Shown here piece by piece: positions 18,091-26,894 of a stretch of DNA of 51,316 bases. The stretch's first letter is position 1. Every line of letters starts with the position of its first letter. The stretch is taken from assembly GCA_902796925.1 (NCBI GenBank), contig CADBQW010000005.1:1-51316 (forward strand). Direction: 5' to 3'. The notes beneath the pieces were generated by a model that saw only the letters and a program-made list of their open reading frames with translations, did not search any database and was not told the origin of the DNA. The translations under genes were made by a program, and so were the position numbers. The DNA comes from an uncultured bacterium. Lineage in GTDB: Bacteria > Cyanobacteriota > Vampirovibrionia > Gastranaerophilales > Gastranaerophilaceae.

Positions 18091-19188
18091 TTATTTTTTT
18101 GTCAAGCCTTTTATAATATTTAATGCCAACATTACCAATACGATTACAAAAATTGCGACAAAATAAGTTCTGAAAGTTTCCGCGTCGACCAACAATGACG
18201 CCAACCCGCCGGCAATAATAGCAACTGTTGATAATATGAAAACAGTTTTTTTCTGCGAAAATCCTGCATGCAAAAGTTTATGATGAATATGCTCCGCATC
18301 AGCAACGAATGGTGAGGTGCCATTTGCAATGCGACGAAGGCTTGAATATGTGATATCCATAATAGGAACAGCAAGCACAACAAAAGGTAACAGAATTGCC
18401 AGAGTAGCAGTTTTCATCACCCCCGTTATAGATATTGTTGCGAGCAAAAAACCCGAAAATAGTGCTCCGCTATCCCCCATAAATATTCTCGCAGGATTAA
18501 AATTGTATGTTAAAAAAGCAAGCATTGAACCTGCTAATATGAAACCGATTAATGCACTAATCGGGTTTGGAGGAGTCATTGCCACAGCTATTATAGCAAT
18601 TGTAATAGCGTTGATTGTTATGACCGAACCCGCCAGTCCGTCTACCCCATCTATAAAATTTATTGCATTACTTATTCCAACTATCCATAACAATGTTATC
18701 GGATAGGACCATAAACCAAGATCCAATCCGCCAAAGAAAGGTACTGAATCTATTCTAACTCCTAACAAATACACCAATGTTGCAATCGCAATCTGTATGA
18801 ATAACTTGAATTTTGCAGGTAAATTATATATGTCATCAATTAACCCAAGAAGAAACATTAAAGAACTTCCTAAAAGAATCCCTGATAACAAACTTCCATA
18901 TGGATAATAACTCATTACAACAAGAGATAAAAAAGCAAGCATTGCGCTTGTCCATATTGCAACGCCCCCGATTCTTGAAATTGGTTTCGTATGGATTTTC
19001 CTTGCATTAGGCTTGTCGACCAAACCCTCTTTTTTAGAAAAAGCAATTACAAAAGGAACAAGGCATACTCCTATTAAATATGCAATAATCGCGCCAATTA
19101 TGTGTGCATGTTGTAATGATAGTGATTTAATAAAAATTTTTCTTACCTCTATTACTTGTATTATCTTACAATCGGATATTTTTTGCAA
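18091..19188 (-). CDS. Undecaprenyl-phosphate N-acetylglucosaminyl-1-phosphate transferase (WecA/TagO/MraY family)
   Basis: Polytopic membrane enzyme that starts surface glycan synthesis by moving a sugar-1-phosphate from a UDP-sugar to undecaprenyl phosphate. Family motifs are clear: [27 protein letters not shown] (Asp-Asp), [24 protein letters not shown] and [10 protein letters not shown]. The HIHH motif points to the WecA/TagO branch, not MraY. About ten hydrophobic helices. The upstream limit is uncertain: the only ordinary start codon is TTG at 19188, overlapping glyA by 28 bp and lacking a ribosome site. AGAGG sits 8 nt before an in-frame ATT at 19137. Last gene of the rpmF-plsX-fabH-glyA block. 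Confidence 0.92.
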   Translation of the reverse strand: MQKISDCKIIQVIEVRKIFIKSLSLQHAHIIGAIIAYLIGVCLVPFVIAFSKKEGLVDKPNARKIHTKPISRIGGVAIWTSAMLAFLSLVVMSYYPYGSLLSGILLGSSLMFLLGLIDDIYNLPAKFKLFIQIAIATLVYLLGVRIDSVPFFGGLDLGLWSYPITLLWIVGISNAINFIDGVDGLAGSVITINAITIAIIAVAMTPPNPISALIGFILAGSMLAFLTYNFNPARIFMGDSGALFSGFLLATISITGVMKTATLAILLPFVVLAVPIMDITYSSLRRIANGTSPFVADAEHIHHKLLHAGFSQKKTVFILSTVAIIAGGLASLLVDAETFRTYFVAIFVIVLVMLALNIIKGLTKK

Positions 19189-20399
19189 AGCTTCATAGAA
19201 CGTTCTTTTAAATTTTGTAAACCTAACTCATTATCTGATGAGTATATTGCAGATGCTATTATTTTTGCAACTTCGACCATATCATCTTCTTTGAATCCTC
19301 TTGTTGTAACTGCCGGTGTGCCAAGCCTAATTCCTGAAGTTATAAACGGACTTTGCGGATCATTTGGTACAGTATTTTTATTTGCTGTGATACCTACACG
19401 CTCTAAAACATTTGCCATATCTTTACCGGTTTTACCGGTTTTTCTTAAATCAAGTGTCATAAGATGATTTTCTGTCATTCCACCGACAATGTCCATTCCC
19501 TCATCCATAAGCCCTTGGGCTAATGCCTTGGCATTTTTGATAATTTGAGATGCATATTCTTTGAATTCCGGTTTTGAAGCTTCTAGTAAAGCTACAGCTT
19601 TGCCTGCAATTATGTGTTCTAACGGACCGCCTTGCATACCCGGAAATACTGCTTTGTCAATATTATTCGCCCATTCTTCTTTGCACATAATTATCCCTCC
19701 GCGAGGGCCTCTTAAAGACTTGTGGGTAGTAGTTGTCACAAAATCACAGTATGGTGCAGGCGATGGGTGAAGCCCAGCCGCAACAAGTCCGGCAATATGT
19801 GCAATATCCGCAAGAAGTAGTGCGCCAACTTCATCAGCAATATCTCTAAATTTTTTGAAATCTATAATCTTTGAATAATTGCTTGCACCGCATATTATAA
19901 GTTTTGGTTTATGCTCAATTGCCATTTTACGAACATTTTCGTAATCAATATTTCCGAATTCATCTATTCCGTAACTTTTTACATTAAAATATAATCCGGA
20001 AAAATTTACCGGAGAGCCGTGTGACAGGTGACCTCCATTTGACAGGTCCATACCTAAAACCTTATCACCCGGTTTCAGACAAGCCATAAATACCGCCATA
20101 TTTGCCTGTGCGCCGCTATGTGGTTGGACATTGGCATGGTCCATCTTGAAAAGTTCGCATGCCCTTTTTTGGGCCAATTCTTCTATAACATCAATATGCT
20201 CACATCCGTTATAAAATCTCTTATGAGGTTTTCCTTCCGCATATTTATTGGTTAATACACTGCCGCATGCTTCCATTACGGCAGAAGATGTTATATTTTC
20301 ACTCGCAATTAATTCTATTGTATTTTGTTGCCTTTCGTATTCAAGCTCTATTTGTTGGGCAACTTCTCTGTCAACTTTTTTTAAATTTTCTATATTCAT
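19161..20399 (-). CDS. glyA: Serine hydroxymethyltransferase
   Basis: PLP enzyme that interconverts serine + tetrahydrofolate and glycine + 5,10-methylene-tetrahydrofolate. Strong signatures: [41 protein letters not shown], and the PLP-lysine motif [14 protein letters not shown]. 412 residues, normal length. GGGG lies before the ATG. It sits 21 bp after fabH in the same direction. It supplies the one-carbon units that the metF product at the right end of the window reduces. Confidence 0.98.
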   Translation of the reverse strand: MNIENLKKVDREVAQQIELEYERQQNTIELIASENITSSAVMEACGSVLTNKYAEGKPHKRFYNGCEHIDVIEELAQKRACELFKMDHANVQPHSGAQANMAVFMACLKPGDKVLGMDLSNGGHLSHGSPVNFSGLYFNVKSYGIDEFGNIDYENVRKMAIEHKPKLIICGASNYSKIIDFKKFRDIADEVGALLLADIAHIAGLVAAGLHPSPAPYCDFVTTTTHKSLRGPRGGIIMCKEEWANNIDKAVFPGMQGGPLEHIIAGKAVALLEASKPEFKEYASQIIKNAKALAQGLMDEGMDIVGGMTENHLMTLDLRKTGKTGKDMANVLERVGITANKNTVPNDPQSPFITSGIRLGTPAVTTRGFKEDDMVEVAKIIASAIYSSDNELGLQNLKERSMKLCKKYPIVR

Positions 20400-20420
20400 C
20401 CATATCCCCTTTTAAAATTT

Positions 20421-21425
20421 TTAACAAATACCTTCCCTTAGCCTGATAACCGCACATCCCCATGTCATTCCGGCCCCAAATCCACATATAACAGCAGTTG
20501 AATTTAACTTTATTTTACCCTGTTCAACGCCTTCCACAAGTGCAATTGGAATGGATGCGGCAGAAGTATTTCCGTAAAATTGTATATTAGAAATTACTTT
20601 CTCGTCAGGATACTGCAATCGTTTTTGTAACGCCTCTATAATTCTTTGATTTGCTTGGTGTGGAATCAGATAATCTATTTCATCACTCGTAAGCCCGGAC
20701 ATTTCTATTGCCCTATCAATGTATTTTGGAACTGTAGTAACTGCAAATTTATAAACTTCCTTGCCTGACATTCTGATTTTGCATTCTCCAACGTACTCAT
20801 TTTGTTTTACCAACGGACAATTTTGACCGGGTAATTCTGTTGAAATATAATTTCCGATTGATCCGTCAGCATTAATTTCTATTGATAAAATATCATCAAT
20901 TCCATCATCACTTGCGGTAACAACCATTGCTCCGGCACCATCACCAAACAAGATGGAAGTTCCTCTGTCTGTCCAATCCGAAATTTTTGAATTGTTATCT
21001 GAAGCTACAATCAATATATTTTTATAAGTCCCTGTCCCTATAAAACCTCTTGCAACCTGTAATGCATAGATTAAACCTGTGCATGCCGCGGTTAAATCAA
21101 ATGCCGGTGTGCCTTTTGGAATGCCCAGCAATGTTTGCATATTACATGCCAAACCGGGATACAGCTTTGGTGGAGCAGAAGATGCGCCTATAATACAATC
21201 TATGTCGTTAACGTCAATTTTAGAGTGTTTAATAGCATCTAATGCGGCCTTGTAACCTATATCAATAGCAGTTTCATTGCCGGATACGACCCTACGCTCT
21301 TTTATTCCAGTTCTTGTATAAATCCACTCATCTGAAGTTTCATATAACTTTGTTAAATCTTCATTTGTTATTATACTTTCCGGTACACAGTATCCAACTC
21401 CGGCTATTTTTAAAGGTATTGTCAT
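20421..21425 (-). CDS. fabH: Beta-ketoacyl-ACP synthase III
   Basis: Starts type II fatty acid synthesis by condensing acetyl-CoA with malonyl-ACP. The catalytic triad is intact: Cys in DLTAACTGLIYAL, His in PHQANQRI, Asn in YGNTSAASIPIAL. 334 residues. I use the ATG at 21425, 6 nt after GAGGAA; a TTG lies directly before it. The plsX stop codon is 3 bp upstream, so the two are tightly coupled, as in the widespread rpmF-plsX-fabH cluster. Confidence 0.98.
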   Translation of the reverse strand: MTIPLKIAGVGYCVPESIITNEDLTKLYETSDEWIYTRTGIKERRVVSGNETAIDIGYKAALDAIKHSKIDVNDIDCIIGASSAPPKLYPGLACNMQTLLGIPKGTPAFDLTAACTGLIYALQVARGFIGTGTYKNILIVASDNNSKISDWTDRGTSILFGDGAGAMVVTASDDGIDDILSIEINADGSIGNYISTELPGQNCPLVKQNEYVGECKIRMSGKEVYKFAVTTVPKYIDRAIEMSGLTSDEIDYLIPHQANQRIIEALQKRLQYPDEKVISNIQFYGNTSAASIPIALVEGVEQGKIKLNSTAVICGFGAGMTWGCAVIRLREGIC

Positions 21426-21428
21426 CAA

Positions 21429-22484
21429 TTATTCCTCATAGTATTGTGCAATTTTTTCGTTTACACCTGTTTCTACCGCATTTTTTGCAACCCTAACTGC
21501 ATTTTTTATTGCATAAGCTCGACTTCTTCCATGAGAAATTACTGTAATCCCTTTAACACCTAAAAGTAAAGCTCCGCCAAATTCTTCATAATTAATCTTT
21601 TTATTTATTCTTTTCATAAAAGGCTTTGCTATCATGCCAATTACTTTGCCTATCAAATCGCTTTTAAACTCACGTTTTAATAGTTCAAATAACATCCTTG
21701 AAGTTCCTTCGGTAATTTTTAATGCAACATTACCAACAAAACCATCGCATACAACAACATCGCAAAGATTTAAAAATATTTCCTTACCTTCAATATTTCC
21801 TACAAAATTCAATTTATCCTGATTTTCAAGCATTTTATATGTTGTTTGCGCCAATTCATTACCTTTACCGGCTTCTTCACCAATATTTAGGACACCAACC
21901 CTTGGATTTTCGATGCCCAAAACATTTTTAGAAAACGTAGAACCCATAATTGCAAACTGGTGTAACATTTCAGGTGAACAGTTACTATTGGCGCCTGCAT
22001 CTATCAATACAATAGGATCCTTCATCGTAGGTAATGTAACAGCAATTGCAGGTCTGTCAATTCCGGGAATTCTTCCAAGGCCAAACAAACTTGAAGCCAT
22101 AGCAGCTCCGGTTGAACCGGCAGCAACAACAGCATCTGAACTTCCTTGGGCTACAGCATCAACTGCCAATACGATAGAAGATTTCTTTTTTCTTCTGATA
22201 GCTTGCCCGGGAGCTTCACCCATTTCAATAACTTCTGCCGCATGAGTAATTTTTATATCCAATTTACTTGTGTCAATTTTAATTCTGCGTAACCTTTTAC
22301 TACCTGTTCCGCAGTCACTCAAAAAGCCCTCTGTAGAGATTCTTTCAAGTTCTTGCTCTATTTTGTCCTGCTTCCCTACGAGTTCTATAGCGACACCATA
22401 CTCCTGTGCAGCCCAAACTGCACCTGCTACTATTTCTTGCGGAGCGTGATCTCCGCCCATTGCATCTACTGCTATCCTTGTCAT
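21429..22484 (-). CDS. plsX: Phosphate acyltransferase PlsX
   Basis: Converts acyl-ACP to acyl-phosphate, the first step of phospholipid synthesis by the PlsX/PlsY route. MTRIAVDAMGGDHAPQEIV at the N-terminus, GSTGAAMASSLFGLGRI, and VCDGFVGNVALKITEG are PlsX signatures. The ATG at 22484 has AGAGGG 6 nt upstream and gives 351 residues; the upstream in-frame TTG is rejected. A 13-bp hairpin separates it from rpmF, so its level may be set partly by attenuation. Confidence 0.97.
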   Translation of the reverse strand: MTRIAVDAMGGDHAPQEIVAGAVWAAQEYGVAIELVGKQDKIEQELERISTEGFLSDCGTGSKRLRRIKIDTSKLDIKITHAAEVIEMGEAPGQAIRRKKKSSIVLAVDAVAQGSSDAVVAAGSTGAAMASSLFGLGRIPGIDRPAIAVTLPTMKDPIVLIDAGANSNCSPEMLHQFAIMGSTFSKNVLGIENPRVGVLNIGEEAGKGNELAQTTYKMLENQDKLNFVGNIEGKEIFLNLCDVVVCDGFVGNVALKITEGTSRMLFELLKREFKSDLIGKVIGMIAKPFMKRINKKINYEEFGGALLLGVKGITVISHGRSRAYAIKNAVRVAKNAVETGVNEKIAQYYEE

Positions 22485-22507
22485 CACATGCCCTCTCAAT
22501 AATACAT

Positions 22508-22536
22508 GTTAAAAGGCTTTTATAAAGCCTTTTAAC
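22508..22536 (-). terminator. Long hairpin between rpmF and plsX (attenuator or partial terminator)
   Basis: GTTAAAAGGCTTT and AAAGCCTTTTAAC form a perfect 13-bp stem with a 3-nt loop, 16 bp after the rpmF stop. The T-rich segment is inside the stem and no U tract follows, so it may reduce read-through or protect the 3' end of rpmF mRNA while letting plsX-fabH be transcribed. Confidence 0.65.
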
Positions 22537-22552
22537 AAAGTATTAAATAGTT

Positions 22553-22903
22553 CTATTCTTCTGTTTTTTCTTCTTCTTTTACTTCATCTGCAGGTTCTTC
22601 GGCATTCTTAGAAGCTTTTTTTGAAGATTTTGTATTTTCTTCGGTTTCAGCCTTCTTTGAAGAAGTTTTTTTAGCCGGTTTTTCTTCTTTTACTTCATCA
22701 GCTTTTTTTTCGACTTTTACTTCAGCCGCATCTTTCAAACTTACCGGTTTTCCTTTATAATAACCACATTCAGTACAAACTGTGTGTGCCAAAGTTGTTG
22801 CACCACAATTTGAGCATTTTGTTAATGTAGGTTTTGTAGCTTTCCAATTAGCACGTCTTTTTCCTTGTGCCGAATGTCCTGTTCTTTTCTTAGGTACTGC
22901 CAT
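22553..22903 (-). CDS. rpmF: 50S ribosomal protein L32 with long low-complexity C-terminal tail
   Basis: The first 58 residues are a standard L32: MAVPKKRTGHSAQGKRRANW, then a zinc-ribbon CSNCGATTLAHTVCTECGYY with two CxxC pairs. It then continues for about 55 residues of Lys, Glu and Ala (PAKKTSSKKAETEENTKSS region), almost doubling the usual 55-60 residues. The tail is not broken by stops and keeps the same codon style, so it looks genuine. Ribosome site AAAGGAAAG precedes the ATG. First gene of the rpmF-plsX-fabH-glyA-wecA-like block, with a structured leader upstream. Confidence 0.96.
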   Translation of the reverse strand: MAVPKKRTGHSAQGKRRANWKATKPTLTKCSNCGATTLAHTVCTECGYYKGKPVSLKDAAEVKVEKKADEVKEEKPAKKTSSKKAETEENTKSSKKASKNAEEPADEVKEEEKTEE

Positions 22904-22949
22904 TTTTCTTTCCTTTATCTTATTGTTACTACGGTCTATATATCTAAAA

Positions 22950-22997
22950 TCACAAGTTCCACTTGGCGTTTAGAGAACATTTACGCCGCTCTTGTGA
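22950..22997 (-). promoter_or_regulatory. Nested hairpin in the rpmF leader
   Basis: On the minus strand TCACAAG (22997-22991) pairs with CTTGTGA (22956-22950). Inside this, GGCGT (22987-22983) pairs with ACGCC (22969-22965) around a 13-nt loop, leaving asymmetric internal loops AGC and AAGTGGAA. This helix-internal loop-helix form looks like a protein-binding or ligand-binding RNA element about 45 nt before the L32 start. It is not a terminator: there is no U tract. Confidence 0.5.
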
Positions 22998-23119
22998 CTT
23001 TGCAAAGCTTAAATTTTTCTGTAAAAATTTATCTTGCATGTTAATTTATAACACAAACTATAATAAATAGTAAATAATTCATTAAAGATTGCAACAATTT
23101 TTATTATTTTACAATATTT

Positions 23120-23368
23120 CTACATATACTGTTCTTCTTGGATCGCAACCGCAGCAATTTGGTTGGATACAAAAGAAACTTTTTTAAGCGGTCCTGCAGT
23201 TTCTTTTTCGATAATTACAGGAGTTGTATTTTTCATAGCCTGAGTCAATTCTTCATACAGGCTTTGATAATCCTCAACGTACATAACCAAGGGTGCTGTA
23301 GATCCTTTTATGAAAATTAAAGTTGAGTATCTTGTTTTAACGTTTTGCGGATTAAATTGTTGTGCCAT
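23120..23368 (-). CDS. Small hypothetical protein (82 aa)
   Basis: No family recognised. MAQQFNPQNVKTRYSTLIFI is followed by alternating hydrophobic strands and a helix (EDYQSLYEELTQAMKN) and ends VSFVSNQIAAVAIQEEQYM, consistent with a small alpha/beta fold. The last part loosely resembles short beta-strand proteins in which a VSFVxNQIxxV strand binds a partner. The start at 23368 is chosen because GGAGGG lies immediately upstream; the ATG 15 bp earlier has no ribosome site. It lies alone between rfbG and rpmF. An inverted repeat (AACAGTTTG 23412-23420, CAAACTGTT 23481-23489) is upstream. Confidence 0.65.
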   Translation of the reverse strand: MAQQFNPQNVKTRYSTLIFIKGSTAPLVMYVEDYQSLYEELTQAMKNTTPVIIEKETAGPLKKVSFVSNQIAAVAIQEEQYM

Positions 23369-23540
23369 TTTCCCTCCATTCATAGTTATTTTGAAATATT
23401 ACTACAAACAAAACAGTTTGTAAAATACTAATTATTGCTAAATAAAATTTGAAAAAATTTGACTTTTATAATAAATACTGCAAACTGTTGGTGATGTCTC
23501 TTTTACTGATAACCGCTTTGTTTACTCCTACAAGGCGGCT

Positions 23541-24620
23541 TTACTTTTTATCGGAAATTATTTTCTTGAATAATTCAAATTTTTCAATTTGTTTGATTGT
23601 CAAATCAAACATATCTGTATCTTTGTCGTAAAAATGTTTGTACCATTCAACAGTTTCTGCAATTGCTTCATTTGCGGAGTATGTAGGGGTCCATCCAAGA
23701 GTTGATCTGGTTTTATCTATATTTAACATTAGTAAGCCTGCTTCGTGTAATGAACTTTTTTCTCCGACAATAACGTTACCTTTGCCGTAATATTCGCAAA
23801 CCATGCCTGCAACCTTTTCGACCGTGAGGGCGCTATCTTCATTTGGTCCAAAATTAAATCCTTGCGCAAATTTTTTACCTTCATTATATAATTTTTCACC
23901 TAACAGAAGATATCCCGAAAGTGGTTCTAAAACATGCTGCCAAGGTCTTATTGCAATAGGATTCCTTATCTCTATGTCTATTCCTTTGTTAATTGCGCGG
24001 ATGCAATCAGGGATTAATCTGTCTTGAGCCCAATCACCGCCACCTATAACATTGCCTGCACGAGCGCAACCTAAAGCAAAGTCGTTATTGCTTGTCAAAA
24101 ACGATCTTCTGTAAGATGACGAGAGAATTTCAACGCAACCTTTTGATGAAGAATACATATCATACCCGCCCATTGGGTCGTCTTCTTTGTATCCGTGTTC
24201 AACTTCTTTGTTCTCATAGCATTTATCTGAAGTTATATTTACAAAAGCTTTAGCTGAAGTGTACTTTCTTGCAGCTTCCAGTACATTCAAAGTTCCTATA
24301 ACATTTGTTTTGTAGGTTAACACCGGTTCACGATATGATAGCCTTACAAGGGGCTGCGCGGCAAGATGAAAAATTATATCGGGTTGAAATTCTTTCATCG
24401 TTTCTTCAAGTTTTTGAACATCGAGAATATTCCCAAATACATTTTTACAGTGGCCGTATATTCTTAATTCTTCGAACATTGAAGGTAAAGTATTCGGCTC
24501 CAGAGAATAACCTAAAACATCAGCTCCTAATTTTTTTAGCCATAAGGTAAGCCAACTGCCTTTAAAACCTGTATGCCCTGTTAAAAAAACTTTTTTCCCT
24601 TTATAAAAATCTTTAAACAT
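23541..24620 (-). CDS. rfbG: CDP-glucose 4,6-dehydratase
   Basis: Converts CDP-glucose to CDP-4-dehydro-6-deoxyglucose, the branch point for 3,6-dideoxy and 6-deoxy CDP-sugars of surface polysaccharides. It has the SDR glycine motif TGHTGFKGSW, FHLAAQPLVRLSY, NITSDKCYENKE (a CDP-glucose dehydratase hallmark) and the YxxxK motif MYSSSKGCVE. 359 residues, normal. Ribosome site CGGAG before the ATG. Third gene of rfbF-glycosyltransferase-rfbG. The usual next enzyme, RfbH (3-dehydrase), is not in the window. Confidence 0.96.
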   Translation of the reverse strand: MFKDFYKGKKVFLTGHTGFKGSWLTLWLKKLGADVLGYSLEPNTLPSMFEELRIYGHCKNVFGNILDVQKLEETMKEFQPDIIFHLAAQPLVRLSYREPVLTYKTNVIGTLNVLEAARKYTSAKAFVNITSDKCYENKEVEHGYKEDDPMGGYDMYSSSKGCVEILSSSYRRSFLTSNNDFALGCARAGNVIGGGDWAQDRLIPDCIRAINKGIDIEIRNPIAIRPWQHVLEPLSGYLLLGEKLYNEGKKFAQGFNFGPNEDSALTVEKVAGMVCEYYGKGNVIVGEKSSLHEAGLLMLNIDKTRSTLGWTPTYSANEAIAETVEWYKHFYDKDTDMFDLTIKQIEKFELFKKIISDKK

Positions 24621-24639
24621 CGTAGTCTCCGTTAATATA

Positions 24640-25524
24640 CTAAATTGTCGGCCTATTTAATTTTAATACAGCTCTGAACCATGCTCTTTGCATTTTTGTC
24701 TGATTTTTTATCATGTATCTTCTATAAATGTATAATAGTATCTCTTTTGTAAGTTGTAATATTTGCCTGCAAGTGACTCCTTCAAAGTTATACTTTTTTA
24801 TTTTTCCATTGTAATTTAAACATTGAGTTTTTTTGATAAACTTATCGAAATCTTTTTCGAAAGATTCTATCATATTAGAATAATTCGAATGCCAATCATA
24901 TATTCCGTCAGGTTGAATAATTTTTACTTTGCACCCGCATGCATAAGCTTCATCAAGTATGAGTGAATTATCATCATATGAATATAGGGTCTTTGTTTTC
25001 CTTAATAAATCTCCAAGCTCCTTCCTGCTTGATGGATAATCCATATTTATTTCTATCATATTCTCAGAGTTTTCTAATTCGCGGAACTTGCCCCTTTTGT
25101 GAACAAAATAGCAATCAACAGACTTTGTAACATTATCATCCTTATAAAATATAGATGAATCCAAACTCGGTATTGTTAATTTATCCGCCCCCGGATAATA
25201 TTCGTCTAAATATGTAACTTTATATTCGTAATCATCATATTCTTCATCGCCGCCATTTACTCCGGGATAATACAAAATGTACCTTACAACATTCTGAAAT
25301 CCAAGCGGATTTTTTTTTATAATTTCAGGATAAATTACAATGTCATTTTTTCGCATAGACCGAGAAATATCATATATGCAATTAAACTCATTGTTCAAAT
25401 TGTCATTCTCTGTGAACAAATAAACAGGGTAGCCGGCATTTTTTATTAATCCGGCTAATTTTAACAACACCCTTATTCCGTTTGATTTTGAATATTTTTG
25501 TATGACAATAATGTAACTTTTCAA
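24640..25524 (-). CDS. Putative glycosyltransferase-like protein in CDP-sugar cluster
   Basis: A 294-residue protein with a GT-B-like feel: an N-terminal strand SYIIVIQKYSKSNGIRVLLK followed by a helix (LAGLIKNAGYPVYLFTEND), and a C-terminal half with LYSYDDNSLILDEAYACGCKV. That last stretch resembles the nucleotide-sugar-binding E..A.ACG turn of GT4-type enzymes. I cannot assign a sugar. Start: the frame is open into rfbF, but TTG at 25524 sits 5 nt after GAGG and just after the rfbF stop, so it is preferred over the start at 25569. Being wedged between rfbF and rfbG suggests it transfers the CDP-linked sugar they make. Confidence 0.65.
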   Translation of the reverse strand: MKSYIIVIQKYSKSNGIRVLLKLAGLIKNAGYPVYLFTENDNLNNEFNCIYDISRSMRKNDIVIYPEIIKKNPLGFQNVVRYILYYPGVNGGDEEYDDYEYKVTYLDEYYPGADKLTIPSLDSSIFYKDDNVTKSVDCYFVHKRGKFRELENSENMIEINMDYPSSRKELGDLLRKTKTLYSYDDNSLILDEAYACGCKVKIIQPDGIYDWHSNYSNMIESFEKDFDKFIKKTQCLNYNGKIKKYNFEGVTCRQILQLTKEILLYIYRRYMIKNQTKMQRAWFRAVLKLNRPTI

Positions 25525-25540
25525 ATCATCCTCAATAATT

Positions 25541-26320
25541 TCACTTGAGCCAAATTGCCCAAGGTGCAATGTCTTGCTGCCACATGGCAGTTAAATCGTT
25601 TTTGTCTTTTAATGTATCCATAGGCCGCCAAAAACCTGAATGCTTGTATGCATTTAACTGATTGTCTTTAGCCAGATTTTCTAATGGTGCACATTCAAAA
25701 ATTGTAGAATCACCGTCTTCAATGTAGTCAAAAACCTTTGGTTCACAAACGAAGAACCCTCCATTTATCCAGCTTTCTTCACCTTTAGGCTTTTCCATAA
25801 ACGACGTTATCATATTGTTGTCTTTTATTACCAAAGCGCCAAACCTGCCCTGCAATTGTACTGCCGTCATAGTAACCAATTTGCCAGAATTTTTGTGACA
25901 ATTTATAAGTTCATCAATGTTAACATCAGATACCCCGTCTCCGTATGTGAGTAAAAATGGTTCATTACCGATATAATTTTGCGCCCTTTTTATACGACCT
26001 CCGGTCATAGTATCCTGTCCTGTGTATAGTATCGTAACTTTCCAAGGTTCGGTTTGCATTCTGTGAATTTCTACAGAATTGTTCACCATATCTACGGTTA
26101 TATCAGAATATTGTTGGTAATAGTGAACAAAATAGTCCTTTATCACATGAGATTTGTATCCGGTAAGAATAACAAAATCGTTGAACCCATAATGAGAATA
26201 TATTTTCATTATATGCCATAAAATAGGCTTGCCACCAATTTCCACCATAGGTTTTGGCACCAGCTTTGTTTCTTCTGATAGTCGCGTTCCCAGACCGCCT
26301 GCTAAAATTACAACCTTCAT
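25541..26320 (-). CDS. rfbF: Glucose-1-phosphate cytidylyltransferase
   Basis: Makes CDP-glucose from CTP and glucose-1-phosphate. It has the nucleotidyltransferase signature MKVVILAGGLGTRLSEET, PKPMVEIGGKPILWHIM, LLTYGDGVSDVNID (metal-binding Asp), and SGFWRPMDTLKDKN, typical of the CTP-specific RfbF group. 259 residues, normal. First gene of the CDP-sugar cluster. Its start has only a weak AAGGAT site and opens onto a 214-bp divergent intergenic region shared with the CsoR-fold gene. Confidence 0.96.
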   Translation of the reverse strand: MKVVILAGGLGTRLSEETKLVPKPMVEIGGKPILWHIMKIYSHYGFNDFVILTGYKSHVIKDYFVHYYQQYSDITVDMVNNSVEIHRMQTEPWKVTILYTGQDTMTGGRIKRAQNYIGNEPFLLTYGDGVSDVNIDELINCHKNSGKLVTMTAVQLQGRFGALVIKDNNMITSFMEKPKGEESWINGGFFVCEPKVFDYIEDGDSTIFECAPLENLAKDNQLNAYKHSGFWRPMDTLKDKNDLTAMWQQDIAPWAIWLK

Positions 26321-26428
26321 GTTTATGTATCCTTAAATAACCTTTTCTGCTATATTATCACAAAATAAAGATATAGGTAAGCCGTGAAATGATGGATATT
26401 TAGTTTGTAATGTTTCTTAACATTAAGT

Positions 26429-26456
26429 TTGCATTTTTTAAAATTTAGGTTATAAT
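26429..26456 (+). promoter_or_regulatory. Promoter of the CsoR-fold gene
   Basis: TTGCAT (26429-26434), 16 bp, TATAAT (26451-26456), about 78 bp before the ATG at 26535. A stem TAATGTT/AACATTA with a TCTT loop (26408-26425) lies just upstream of the -35 and could be an operator or the end of something else. The 214-bp gap from rfbF otherwise holds no gene. Confidence 0.65.
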
Positions 26457-26534
26457 AAACACGATCCGCACTCAAAATTAGGGGCGGGGGTTGTTTAAAG
26501 AGTTTATAACAGTAAAGTGAGAAAGGGTAGGAAC

Positions 26535-26816
26535 ATGACATCAAGAAGAACTCCAAGATATCTTGATATCAATAGCGTAAGAGCCAGGTTATCAAAAGCT
26601 GCAGGGTCTATGATGGCTATTAAGAGAATGATTGAAGACGGCAGAGATACAGAGGATATCTTGATTCAAATGTCTTCTGCAAGAGTTGCTGTTGAAAAAA
26701 TCATGGAAGTTTATATAAAAATGAAGCTCTTGGAGGGGTTAGACAGGGTTGTTGACAAAGATTCAGCAAAGAACAGAGCTGATTTTAGAGCTATGGTTGA
26801 TAGAGTAAAAGTGTAG
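26535..26816 (+). CDS. CsoR/RcnR-fold (DUF156) protein lacking the metal-binding Cys/His
   Basis: A 93-residue all-helical protein resembling the CsoR/RcnR/FrmR repressor family. RLSKAAGSMMAIKRMIEDGR matches helix 1 (RLxxxxGQxxxIxRMIE) and DTEDILIQMSSARVAVEKI matches the C.DIL.Q..A....L.K. helix. Family members bind metal or aldehyde through Cys and His in these helices. Here the conserved Cys is Thr, and the whole protein has no Cys and no His. It may sense something else, or act as a constitutive DNA-binding or structural protein. The ATG at 26535 has AGGGTAGGAAC upstream; the GTG at 26517 is rejected. Confidence 0.7.
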   Translation: MTSRRTPRYLDINSVRARLSKAAGSMMAIKRMIEDGRDTEDILIQMSSARVAVEKIMEVYIKMKLLEGLDRVVDKDSAKNRADFRAMVDRVKV

Positions 26817-26840
26817 TTTTGTATCCTTATTTTTTTAATG

Positions 26841-26868
26841 TTGACTTCTTTTTTGTAATGACTAAAAT
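26841..26868 (+). promoter_or_regulatory. Promoter of the 83-residue protein gene
   Basis: TTGACT (26841-26846), 16 bp, TAAAAT (26863-26868). The start codon at 26895 is preceded by GGGAGCAG, so this gene has a leader and a ribosome site, unlike comM next door. Confidence 0.55.
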
Positions 26869-26894
26869 ATAGTTAGAGGATATAGGGAGCAGTC

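Noticed and set aside
23511-23542. Hairpin CCGC/GCGG at the rfbG end as terminator
   Set aside because: Stem has a bulge and a mismatch, overlaps the stop codon, and has no U tract.
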